DNA of 64,000 nt, taken from Olleya namhaensis (GTDB lineage Bacteria; Bacteroidota; Bacteroidia; Flavobacteriales; Flavobacteriaceae). Location of the stretch: NCBI RefSeq assembly GCF_900114005.1, contig NZ_FORM01000006.1, forward strand, positions 62,001 through 126,000. The letters run 5' to 3'. The notes under the pieces were generated by a model. That model did no database searches, was not told the DNA's origin, and saw nothing but the letters and a program-made list of their open reading frames with translations. How positions within the stretch are numbered: the stretch's first letter is position 1; each line of letters begins with the position of its first letter. A program made the translations under genes and the position numbers. Of the stretch, positions 30,601 to 38,042 are shown one piece after another.

Positions 30601-31183
30601 TTTCATGCTCGACCTCGACATAAAACTCTGTTTTATTTTTTATCTCACAATGGTCATTAATATTAGGAATTTTATCCCAATCTGATAATGCCCACTGCGA
30701 ATCTAAAATTAACAAATCTATGTTGTCATTAATTTCAATTTTTTCGATTGGACAACCTTTTTCTGGTTGAAAAACATTTTTATTATCAAACAGATCTTCT
30801 AAATAGTCTTCTTGTGCTTTTAAGCTTTTTAGTCCGTGTTTCCAGTCTGAATATCCAGGAATAAAATACATGCGCTCAGAAAACGGTTTAAAAACCGAGG
30901 CATAACTGTCTAAATTTGATTTGGCTGAACTCTTTTTTTCTGAAAAACCTGTGGTAGACGCATTATTACCAAGAAGTAATAAAGTCGAATTACTATCTTT
31001 TTCTAATGCTTTAGCAAGTGCTGTTACCACAGTATTACTACTGGCAGTATTAGATGTTGCTAAATTTCCTGTGGCGTAAAAGGTGTGAGAAATTGGTGTG
31101 TTAGGTAGGTTTTTTTCTTCTTGAGCGTAGGCAAAACCTACAATGATAAGGGACAATAACGAATTAAATAATCTTTTCTTCAT
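27620..31183 (-). CDS. Outer-membrane protein with degenerate metallophosphoesterase domain and C-terminal barrel
   Basis: An 1187-residue exported protein with a signal peptide at 1-20. The N-terminal 300 residues have the calcineurin-like phosphoesterase layout, but the metal-binding motifs are changed. The first G-D becomes G39-N40. The second G-D-N becomes G72-N73-N74. The G-N-H-D motif is G110-Y111-S112-D113. The H-H-P motif reads Y-H-P, and only the G-H-E-x-N motif survives. A middle domain follows. The last 350 residues are beta-strands typical of a BamA/TamA-like 'surface antigen' barrel, ending in phenylalanine. The catalytic domain is probably inactive and may be a binding module on the cell surface. 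Confidence 0.82.
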   Translation of the reverse strand: MKKRLFNSLLSLIIVGFAYAQEEKNLPNTPISHTFYATGNLATSNTASSNTVVTALAKALEKDSNSTLLLLGNNASTTGFSEKKSSAKSNLDSYASVFKPFSERMYFIPGYSDWKHGLKSLKAQEDYLEDLFDNKNVFQPEKGCPIEKIEINDNIDLLILDSQWALSDWDKIPNINDHCEIKNKTEFYVEVEHEIIKSQGKTVLIAMYHPIASYGKHGNSYAFGIGSQNLNNTYYKEYSKRLLTIAQQSTNVVFLSGHEQNMQFIVEKNIPTIISGAGGKIQKAKQGSNSLAAINQKGYTKIIEYKNGALWMAFYGESNNFTTPLFASEIIQAFDKVTLPDFNETATPEYVKASIYEPEELDRSGFYKMLWGEHFRKDYATAINVKTALLDTLYGGLSIIRKGGGHQTNSLRLETKDGREFAMRSAKKSALRFIQYFLFKTQYLEPDVEDTYFIQLLQDYWTTANPYGSLTIGDLSDALDIYHANTEMYYIPKQKALDIYNDAFGDKIYFIEERITDGHGDVASLGSTNTIESTTDLLDKLRRKDKIAINESLYIRTRLFDNIIGDFDRHADQWRWAVQKQEDGTDLYEAIPRDRDQAYADFDGFMLGALTVLSPPMRFMQRYDGTYNSTRWFNDAGDDVDFAVLTKHTQEDWLREARFIKENLTTEVIDKAFSNFPKEIDQTKVARTKKALLGRLAKVEENAVSIYEYLRTCVIVTGTDKDDHFVITRKPDGITNVSIYRIKKGEKTDKYLDVDYDKSITNEIWIYGLDDEDIFEVNGKSNKYIKIKIIGGQNNDTYRINNKRNLRVFDQKSKPNTFETPVPKTLSDNYDLNTYYFKKNRRDVRNTLPIIALNPDDGLKVGATFNYTKNSLQRNPFTAKHSLSLAYITETSGVQIDYSGEFANVFEKINLGIEAGYSSSSYTNNFFGFGNETLNFEDDLDLDFNRVRLRTLSFAPSLIYRGYYGSSITLGASYENIEAEKTAGRFIEVAGVNPDVFESQSFYGVEGVYEYNNFDNAALPKSGIGFKLTAGYKANFESDKSFSYVIPELRLTKKIDSRGILVYATKLKAHVNLSNEFEFYQAASIGDGDGLRGFRQERFSGKSAFYHNSDLRLSLGKIRNAFIPIAYGFYGGFDYGRVWVENDNSNEWHTSPGGGVFFNIAGFTTANFGYFSSDEGGRLNILLSLAF

Positions 31184-31475
31184 GTGTTAGTTATTTTGGT
31201 TGTTATTAGAGAATCAATCTTAAGGGGATTGGTATTATTATAAAAACACCTCAGTTTTAGGATTGCATTTTGTTTATAACCATAGCTAGCGGTTAGACCA
31301 AAATGACTGTGTTTTTTTTGTAATACGTCTTTAATTTACAAATAATTTAAATAACATTTCAAAAAAAACAGTCGCTCTATATACTTTATACCATGTTAGT
31401 TAAATGGTACTGAGGATTTAGACGCAATAAATTAAGAACCTAACAGACGGGCTATTTCTTTTTAAAAACAATAGC
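31184..31475. other. Non-coding gap upstream of the outer-membrane protein gene
   Basis: This stretch holds no convincing gene and no TAnnTTTG element directed at the downstream minus-strand gene. A small inverted repeat, TACCAT and ATGGTA separated by nine bases, occurs at 31389-31409 and has no obvious role. Confidence 0.4.
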
Positions 31476-34433
31476 TTAACTATTTCTTGGATCTTGTAGT
31501 ATAGCTAGCTTTTTACTCCAAACAACACTCATACTATAAAAGCCAAACCGGTCAGAAATTTTACCATAACACGCATAAATCCCCAATCCATTAATGGGGA
31601 ATTGATGGACCACATTTGTAAAGTGTACTGCATCAAAATAGTCTCCATTTTTATCGACAAACGTACTTAGGCGCATCAATTTGCCTTGTGACGTTTTATT
31701 AAAACGTGTGGTCACCAGGTTTCCGTAAATAAGTATTGTTTTATTAACAAACAGGTGCATTTGCGAGGCCAACACATCGTCTTGCATTGCTTCACTTACT
31801 AAATCAAAATAATTGCATAACGGGAATCCAATCAATTCCATTTCGTCATAAGCATTTTCAATCCAATTATTATCTAATTTTGGTAAGGTGAATTGTTTAT
31901 GCTCCGTTTTAAACAGCTTAGATTGTATGGTGTCTTTTCCTTTGGCATTCAATTTAAAAATAGCTTTCCAAAGCAATTCTACTTTAGGGATATTGGTAAA
32001 TCTAAACGCATTACTTCTAATTAAAATGGTTAGTTGTTCGATACTAATAACAATTCTATCAATAAAATCGTCTAAAGATTTAAACGGTCCGTGCAACTGT
32101 CGTTCCGTTAATAGGCGCTTAATGGTATAAGCTTCCAAATTTTTCAAATACCCCAATCCTAAATAAATGGAGGTATCAATCAACCTATTGGGATGATCAC
32201 TAGTATTTACACAAGGCAAGCAAATGGTTGCGCCTTGTTGTCTAGCTTCATGAAAATAATGTTCTGCACTATAAAAACCGCCACCATTATTAAGTACAGC
32301 GGTCATAAACTCTAATGGGAAATAGCATTTTAAATACAAACTCTGATAACTTTCTACAGCATAAGACGCCGAATGCCCTTTCGCGAAAGCGTAACCAGCA
32401 AAGCTTTTAATTTGGTTCCAGACTTCAAAAATCAAGTCGTCAGCATAGCCTTTTTTTCTACAATTAGCAATAAATTTTTCTTCGACAGCTTCAAACTCTT
32501 TTAGGGACCTATACTTACCGCTCATACCACGTCTAAGCACATCTGCTTCGCCTAAAGTTAAATCTGCAAACTGATTAGCCACCTTCAACACATCCTCTTG
32601 ATAAACCATCACACCATAGGTTTCTGGCATAATATTGTACAATATGGGATGTGCCTCTTTTCGTTTTTCGGGCATCCGATGACGTTTAATAAACTCGTCT
32701 TTCATCCCCGACCCCGACACGCCTGGTCTAATAATCGAGCTAGCTGCGACTAAACCTAAATAATCTTGCGTTTGTAATTGTTGCATTAATCCACGCATTG
32801 CAGGAGACTCTACATAATACGCCCCAATAGCACCTCCTGATTTTAATAGATTATTAATTTTTGGATCTTTTTTAAACGCAGCTACATTGGTAATATCTAT
32901 TGGTGGTAATTCTGGTCTGTTTTCTGCAATAATTTCTAGCGCTTCTTTAATTTTTGCTAAACCACGTTGTCCTAAAATATCAAATTTAAAGACGCCGACA
33001 TCTTCGGCAATATTCATATCAAACTGCACCGTAGGAAAGCCTTTTGGTGGTAAATCTGTTGCCGAATAACAATGTACGGGATGCTCCAAAATTAAGATTC
33101 CGGCGGAATGCACGCTTAAATGGTTTGGAAAGCCTTCAATTAACTTCCCATATTTTAAAACCAATTTTGAAATATCGTCTAAACTAGAAGCGGTGTAACT
33201 GTTTTTACTTAGCTTGTCTATGTCTTCTTTCGGTAAACCGAACACCTTACCTAACTCTCTAACAACCGCTCTATATTTAAACGTGTTATAGGTTGCTAAT
33301 AATGCGGTATGCTTAAATCTTCTGAAAATATAGGCGGTCACATCGTCCCTATCCTTCCAAGAAAAGTCGATATCAAAATCTGGTGGAGACGCCCTAAAAG
33401 GATTGATAAAGCGTTCAAAATACAAATCTAGCTCAATGGGATCTACATCTGTAATCCCAATAATATACGCTACAATACTATTGGCACCACTACCTCTACC
33501 CACATGAAAATAGCCTTGGCTTTTAGCATAAGACACGATATCATGATTGATAAGAAAAAAGGATACAAATTGCATGGATTTGATGGTATCCAGTTCTGTT
33601 TTTAAACGCGCATGTACTTTTGGTGATGGATTAGCATACCGTTTTGGTAAACCGTCCCGACACAATTGTTCTAATAGGATACAATCATTTTCAAACGAGT
33701 CTGTGTATAATTTCTGGTTTTGGGAGTCTCTTTGATCGTCAAAACCAAACTCAATCTCACATTGGTCTAGCAACGCTTTTGTATTCTTTAGGATAAAAGG
33801 AAATTCAGCTACAGCTATATTCAATTCGTCTAAAGACCACATTGTATCCAAAGGATTACATTCCTCCGTTTTTTCCAGTTTACTTAATAGCGTGTTATTA
33901 TCTATAGCTCTTAATAACCGGTGGGCATTAAAATCCTTTTTATCTCTTACCGTTACAGGCTGCAATAAGACAATTTTATGCTGCTGTTGTTTTAAGGTCG
34001 AAAATCTAAGCTTCCGCAAATCGGTAATAGACACCCCAATAAACTCGTGGTCAGCAAACGTTTTTTTATTTAATTGTAAGACGTTTTCAAAAGGATAAAT
34101 AATAAACACATTAGCAAGTGGTGGTGCCACATCTGGTAATTGTAATTTTTGTTCAGAATGTTGCGACAAAAAGGCGTTTAAAGCTTTAAATCCTTGATTA
34201 TTTTTGGCTAGACCTACAAAATGCTGTTGTGCACCAGTCCTAAAATCAATACCAATTACAGGCTTAATATTGCGTTTTTTAGCATGACGCACAAAATTTA
34301 AGCACGCAGAGGTGTTGTTAATATCCGTCAACGCCACAACCTCCATAGCATTAGCTTCTGCTAAATCTAATAGATCGGTTTCAGAAAATGTTCCAAAACG
34401 CAAAGAGTAATATGAGTGACAGTTTAAATACAT
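31476..34433 (-). CDS. dnaE: Error-prone DNA polymerase III alpha-type subunit (DnaE2/ImuC-like)
   Basis: A 985-residue C-family polymerase, shorter than replicative DnaE (about 1150). The palm-domain catalytic aspartates are present in 'PDFDIDFSWKDRDD'. An N-terminal PHP domain exists, but its metal site is damaged: the usual H-x-H is N4-C5-H6, and the T-D-H motif reads T-D37-I38. Proofreading through PHP is therefore unlikely. Its ATG overlaps the stop of the DinB gene by one base (TAATG), so the two polymerases are translationally coupled. In this setting it should extend past lesions during damage-induced mutagenesis, as in ImuA-ImuB-DnaE2 cassettes. Confidence 0.93.
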   Translation of the reverse strand: MYLNCHSYYSLRFGTFSETDLLDLAEANAMEVVALTDINNTSACLNFVRHAKKRNIKPVIGIDFRTGAQQHFVGLAKNNQGFKALNAFLSQHSEQKLQLPDVAPPLANVFIIYPFENVLQLNKKTFADHEFIGVSITDLRKLRFSTLKQQQHKIVLLQPVTVRDKKDFNAHRLLRAIDNNTLLSKLEKTEECNPLDTMWSLDELNIAVAEFPFILKNTKALLDQCEIEFGFDDQRDSQNQKLYTDSFENDCILLEQLCRDGLPKRYANPSPKVHARLKTELDTIKSMQFVSFFLINHDIVSYAKSQGYFHVGRGSGANSIVAYIIGITDVDPIELDLYFERFINPFRASPPDFDIDFSWKDRDDVTAYIFRRFKHTALLATYNTFKYRAVVRELGKVFGLPKEDIDKLSKNSYTASSLDDISKLVLKYGKLIEGFPNHLSVHSAGILILEHPVHCYSATDLPPKGFPTVQFDMNIAEDVGVFKFDILGQRGLAKIKEALEIIAENRPELPPIDITNVAAFKKDPKINNLLKSGGAIGAYYVESPAMRGLMQQLQTQDYLGLVAASSIIRPGVSGSGMKDEFIKRHRMPEKRKEAHPILYNIMPETYGVMVYQEDVLKVANQFADLTLGEADVLRRGMSGKYRSLKEFEAVEEKFIANCRKKGYADDLIFEVWNQIKSFAGYAFAKGHSASYAVESYQSLYLKCYFPLEFMTAVLNNGGGFYSAEHYFHEARQQGATICLPCVNTSDHPNRLIDTSIYLGLGYLKNLEAYTIKRLLTERQLHGPFKSLDDFIDRIVISIEQLTILIRSNAFRFTNIPKVELLWKAIFKLNAKGKDTIQSKLFKTEHKQFTLPKLDNNWIENAYDEMELIGFPLCNYFDLVSEAMQDDVLASQMHLFVNKTILIYGNLVTTRFNKTSQGKLMRLSTFVDKNGDYFDAVHFTNVVHQFPINGLGIYACYGKISDRFGFYSMSVVWSKKLAILQDPRNS

Positions 34434-35647
34434 TATTGATTACGGTGTGCTAATAAAACGGGAGGTTCGCCATTAAACGGGTTGTTAAATCTACCAATGG
34501 TTTTGGCGCCCATTGCAGAGGCTCTCATAATACTTAAATCGCCATATCGGTTTCTTATCGCGTCCATTGCATTGTATAGATTTAGCATCTCTTCGGTATC
34601 ATCAAAAAGATTTATTTGATAATTTCCCGTCACTATATCGCTAATTTTGACGCCTACCAAACGGATTAATAATCGGCGTTGGTATAGTTTTTCAAACAGC
34701 TCTAATACTTTTGGGATAATAACATGGTCTGCACTAGAATAAGTGATTTTAACCTGTTTGGTGTACGTATTAAAATCCGAATACCTGATTTTGACACTTA
34801 ATGTTCCGGCTAGTTTATTGCCTTTTCTTAATTGAAAGGCTAAATTTTCTGCCATAGCAAAAATGGTAGTTCTAAGCTTAACCATATCGATAGTGTCTTT
34901 TCCAAACGTGCGTTCTGTAGACAAGGATTTTCGCTCATAAAACGGGACCAATGGTGGATTATCAATACCATGAGCTCTTTTCCAAATGGTACGTCCATTC
35001 GCGCCAAGCGCACTTATCATCATTTCTAATGGCATTTGTTGGATGACACTAATTTTATCAACCCCTAAACCTCTTAACACCTGATATGTTTTCTCGCCAA
35101 CCGATGGTATTTTACGAATGGATAATGGGGCTAAAAAATCTTTTTCAAATCCTGAATCTATCTGTAATTGGTTATTCGGTTTTGCTTCTCCTGTAGCGAC
35201 TTTAGATACTATTTTGTTGGCTGATAATCCAAACGAAATTGGTAACCCCGTATTTTTAATGATGCTTTGACGTAGCTCTGAAGCGTATTTATAACACCCA
35301 TAAAACTTATCCATACCTGATAAATCAACATAAAACTCGTCCACACTCGCTTTTTCAAAAACGGGTGATTTTTCTTTAATAATTTCTGTTACTAAATGCG
35401 AATATTTGGTATAAATGGACGCGTCTCCTCTAATTACTGTCGCTTCCGGACATAGACGTCTTGCCACTTTCATAGACATACCTGAATGCACACCAAAGCC
35501 TCTAGTCTCATAACTACACGCAGCTACCACACCTCTATCTCCTGTCCCTCCAACTAGTAATGGTCTGTTTTGCAAACGACTATCTATTAGTCGCTCGCAA
35601 GAGACAAAAAACGTGTCTAAATCTAGATGTAAAATATTATTCTGCAT
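34433..35647 (-). CDS. dinB: Y-family DNA polymerase (DinB/Pol IV type)
   Basis: A 404-residue translesion polymerase. The catalytic carboxylates are intact: D9 in 'LDLDTFFVSCER' and D103-E104 in 'SVDEFYVD'. This differs from classical ImuB proteins, which lose them. Fingers, thumb (helix-hairpin-helix near 'IPSVGEKTYQVLRGLGV') and little-finger domains follow. A Q-I-N-L-F peptide near residue 358 fits the beta-clamp-binding motif Q-x-x-L-F. It is the first gene of the minus-strand pair with dnaE and is divergent from the LexA-like regulator across 52 bases, so it is very probably damage-inducible. Confidence 0.93.
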   Translation of the reverse strand: MQNNILHLDLDTFFVSCERLIDSRLQNRPLLVGGTGDRGVVAACSYETRGFGVHSGMSMKVARRLCPEATVIRGDASIYTKYSHLVTEIIKEKSPVFEKASVDEFYVDLSGMDKFYGCYKYASELRQSIIKNTGLPISFGLSANKIVSKVATGEAKPNNQLQIDSGFEKDFLAPLSIRKIPSVGEKTYQVLRGLGVDKISVIQQMPLEMMISALGANGRTIWKRAHGIDNPPLVPFYERKSLSTERTFGKDTIDMVKLRTTIFAMAENLAFQLRKGNKLAGTLSVKIRYSDFNTYTKQVKITYSSADHVIIPKVLELFEKLYQRRLLIRLVGVKISDIVTGNYQINLFDDTEEMLNLYNAMDAIRNRYGDLSIMRASAMGAKTIGRFNNPFNGEPPVLLAHRNQ

Positions 35648-35651
35648 GCTA

Positions 35652-35659
35652 CAAAATTA
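35652..35659 (-). promoter_or_regulatory. -7 promoter element (TAATTTTG) of dinB-dnaE
   Basis: TAATTTTG on the minus strand ends only 4 bases before the dinB ATG, predicting a leaderless or nearly leaderless transcript. It carries the same TTTGTAG extension as the opposing promoter. Confidence 0.65.
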
Positions 35660-35672
35660 GCTACATATTTAA

Positions 35673-35687
35673 GTAATTATTGCTTAC
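35673..35687. promoter_or_regulatory. Candidate operator GTAA-N7-TTAC in the divergent SOS-like promoter region
   Basis: An inverted repeat GTAA and TTAC, 7 bases apart, lies between the two -7 elements and touches the plus-strand one. Its symmetry and place suit a dimeric repressor, the natural candidate being the adjacent XRE-S24 protein. Only one copy was noticed in the window. Confidence 0.4.
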
Positions 35688-35692
35688 ATTTG
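35685..35692 (+). promoter_or_regulatory. -7 promoter element (TACATTTG) of the LexA-like gene
   Basis: TACATTTG matches TAnnTTTG and ends 7 bases before the ATG at 35700, again predicting an almost leaderless transcript. Confidence 0.65.
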
Positions 35693-35699
35693 TAGTATT

Positions 35700-36473
35700 A
35701 TGAATTATATATCTAAAAACATAAAACACTTAAGAAGTCTCAAAAAGCTATCTCAAGAAGGTATTGCTGAAGAGTTACAGGTAACTAGGTCACGTATTGG
35801 CTCTTACGAGGAGAACCGCTCTGCGCCTACTATCGAGTTTTTAATTGCGTTTTCCGATTACTTTAAAATACCGATAGATATTTTATTGCGTAACGACTTG
35901 ACTAAAGCCAAAGACTTCTCGTTTATCGAGCTGAATAACCAACGGGTGCTGTTTCCGATAACGGTAGATAATGATAACGAAAATTTAATTGAAGTTGTTC
36001 CTGTAAAAGCCTCTGCTGGGTATTTAGCTGGGTATGACGATCCGGAATATATTGAGCAACTACAAAAAATAAAATTGCCTTTTTTACCCACCGGAAAACA
36101 TCGTGCATTTCCTATTAAAGGAGACTCTATGCTACCCATGAAAGATGGGGCGTTTGTTATTGGACGTTTTGTAGAAGATAGAAGCGAAATTAAAAGTGGT
36201 CGCACCTACGTATTAGTCACTTTAAATGATGGTATGGTTTACAAGCGTGTTTATAATAATATCGATTTAAACAACTCTTTATTGCTAGTATCGGACAATA
36301 AAACCTATAACGGTTATAGTGTCCCTATTAATGAAGTTTTAGAGATTTGGGAATTTACCTGCAGTATTAACACACAAGAATACACAGAAGAAGAGCTAAA
36401 AATCAGCAGTATTTTAGGCATGTTTAATGAACTGGGTGTAGAATTAAAAGCTTTAGAAAAAACGTTAAGATGA
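35700..36473 (+). CDS. LexA/UmuD-like XRE-S24 self-cleaving repressor
   Basis: A 257-residue regulator with an N-terminal XRE helix-turn-helix (about 5-62, 'LSQEGIAEELQVTRSRIGSYE') and a C-terminal S24 peptidase domain. The nucleophile S143 sits in G-D-S-M-L-P and the general-base K182 in V-Y-K-R-V. The predicted self-cleavage site is A106-G107 in 'KASAGYLAGY'. Cleavage after DNA damage would relieve repression of itself, the overlapping nuclease gene and the divergent dinB-dnaE pair. It therefore functions like LexA or phage CI rather than as a UmuD polymerase subunit. The next gene starts inside its final codons. Confidence 0.9.
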   Translation: MNYISKNIKHLRSLKKLSQEGIAEELQVTRSRIGSYEENRSAPTIEFLIAFSDYFKIPIDILLRNDLTKAKDFSFIELNNQRVLFPITVDNDNENLIEVVPVKASAGYLAGYDDPEYIEQLQKIKLPFLPTGKHRAFPIKGDSMLPMKDGAFVIGRFVEDRSEIKSGRTYVLVTLNDGMVYKRVYNNIDLNNSLLLVSDNKTYNGYSVPINEVLEIWEFTCSINTQEYTEEELKISSILGMFNELGVELKALEKTLR

Positions 36474-37801
36474 TGTATACAATTATTGATGTTGAAACTA
36501 GTGGTAGAAGTAACAAGATTACTGAAATCTCTGTTTTTAAATACGATGGTAAACAGATAATTGACGAGTTTACTTCTCTTGTTAATCCTGAGGTTTTAAT
36601 CCCTGATTATATTACGTCTTTAACAGGAATAGATAACGGAACAGTTGCTAATGCACCCACGTTTGCCGAGGTTGCCAATGACGTTTTATCCATTACAGAG
36701 GACACCATTTTTGTAGCCCATAATGTTAACTTTGATTACAATGTTATAAGAAACGAATTTAAGGCGTTGGGCATTGATTTTAATCGAAAAAAGCTTTGTA
36801 CGGTCCGCTTATCTCGCAAATTATTACCCGGTCATAAATCCTATAGTTTAGGTAAACTATGTACCGATTTACATATTAATATTGTAGACAGACACAGAGC
36901 ACGTGGTGATGCTGAAGCAACCGTTGTTTTGTTTGATATATTATTAAATCAAGAGGATGCTGAAACTGTTTTTGGTGACTTTCTAAAAAAGACATCCAAA
37001 GAAGCTACTTTACCTTCTCATTTACCGACTGCTGTTTTTAATAATTTACCCAATACTGCCGGTATCTATTATTTTAAAAATAAAAAAGGACAGATTATAT
37101 ATGTTGGTAAAGCAAAAGATATTAAAAAACGTGTTTTAAGCCATTTTTACAGTAAAGCGCAAAAATCGTTGGACCTTTGTCGTGAGACCTCCGATATTGA
37201 CTTTGAACTATCCGGAAGCGAGCTTATTGCCTTATTAATGGAAGATGCAGCAATTAAGCAACATTATCCTGAATACAATGTTATTTCTAAACGCGCACCA
37301 AAAGCCTATGCTATATTTAGTTACGAAGATAGACAAGGCATAAAGCATTTAGCGTACAACACTCTAAAAGCAACACCAAACAGCATTCAAACCTTTTCCA
37401 GTATTACCGATTGCCGACAGTATTTAGAAAAAATGTGTGCTCAATTTGAATTGTGCCCAAAATTTTGCCACTTACAAGATGGTGTTGTACAATGTTCGCA
37501 TTATAAAATAACAACTTGCAAAGGTGTTTGTGCTAATAAAGAACATGTGACAGATTATAATTTGCGTGTCATCTCCGCAATTGATCACATTAATAACAAC
37601 AAAGAAAACGTAGTATTAAAACAACAAGGGAGACATAGCCAAGAAGAAGCTTTTGTTTTAATTAAAAATAGTGTCTACTTAGGATATGGCTTTATTGACA
37701 AATCAGAACAAATTAACTCCCCTGAAGATCTAGAAACCTTTTTGATTCCACAAAAAGATAATTTAGATGTACAGAAGATATTACGTGGCGTTTTAAAGTA
37801 A
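36470..37801 (+). CDS. DnaQ-like exonuclease fused to GIY-YIG (UvrC/Cho-like) nuclease
   Basis: A 443-residue two-nuclease protein. Residues 1-170 are a DEDDh exonuclease: D7 and E9 in D-V-E-T-S-G, then an H-N-V-N-F-D block and 'HRARGDAEAT'. A GIY-YIG endonuclease domain at about 195-275 follows, with G-I-Y-Y-F, 'IYVGKAKDIKKR' and a downstream 'YPEYN'. The rest resembles the UvrC/Cho C-terminal neighbourhood with several cysteines. Such fusions are thought to incise and process lesions in nucleotide excision repair. It overlaps the LexA-like gene (ATG inside the last codons), so it is probably part of the same damage response. Confidence 0.88.
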   Translation: MMYTIIDVETSGRSNKITEISVFKYDGKQIIDEFTSLVNPEVLIPDYITSLTGIDNGTVANAPTFAEVANDVLSITEDTIFVAHNVNFDYNVIRNEFKALGIDFNRKKLCTVRLSRKLLPGHKSYSLGKLCTDLHINIVDRHRARGDAEATVVLFDILLNQEDAETVFGDFLKKTSKEATLPSHLPTAVFNNLPNTAGIYYFKNKKGQIIYVGKAKDIKKRVLSHFYSKAQKSLDLCRETSDIDFELSGSELIALLMEDAAIKQHYPEYNVISKRAPKAYAIFSYEDRQGIKHLAYNTLKATPNSIQTFSSITDCRQYLEKMCAQFELCPKFCHLQDGVVQCSHYKITTCKGVCANKEHVTDYNLRVISAIDHINNNKENVVLKQQGRHSQEEAFVLIKNSVYLGYGFIDKSEQINSPEDLETFLIPQKDNLDVQKILRGVLK

Positions 37802-38042
37802 TATGTATTGAGACTTGAAAGTCTGTTGTAAATTTATTTAAAGACAACATTCTTATTTTAGATCTAATGGGTTAAACAATTGGATGCAATGCAATGCAAT
37901 CGCATTATATTTAAACAAAAAATATCACCAAATACAGTGATAAAAAAAAGTTGAATTACTTTTATATTGCAGTCAATTATTGAACCTTTTAAAATAAAAG
38001 CAAATAATTACTATTGACCACAGATATAAAGGACAACAACAT

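Noticed and set aside
37890-37912. A short TGCAA-type direct repeat before the DUF4132 gene
   Set aside because: Only about three copies of a five-base unit; it could be chance in AT-rich spacer.
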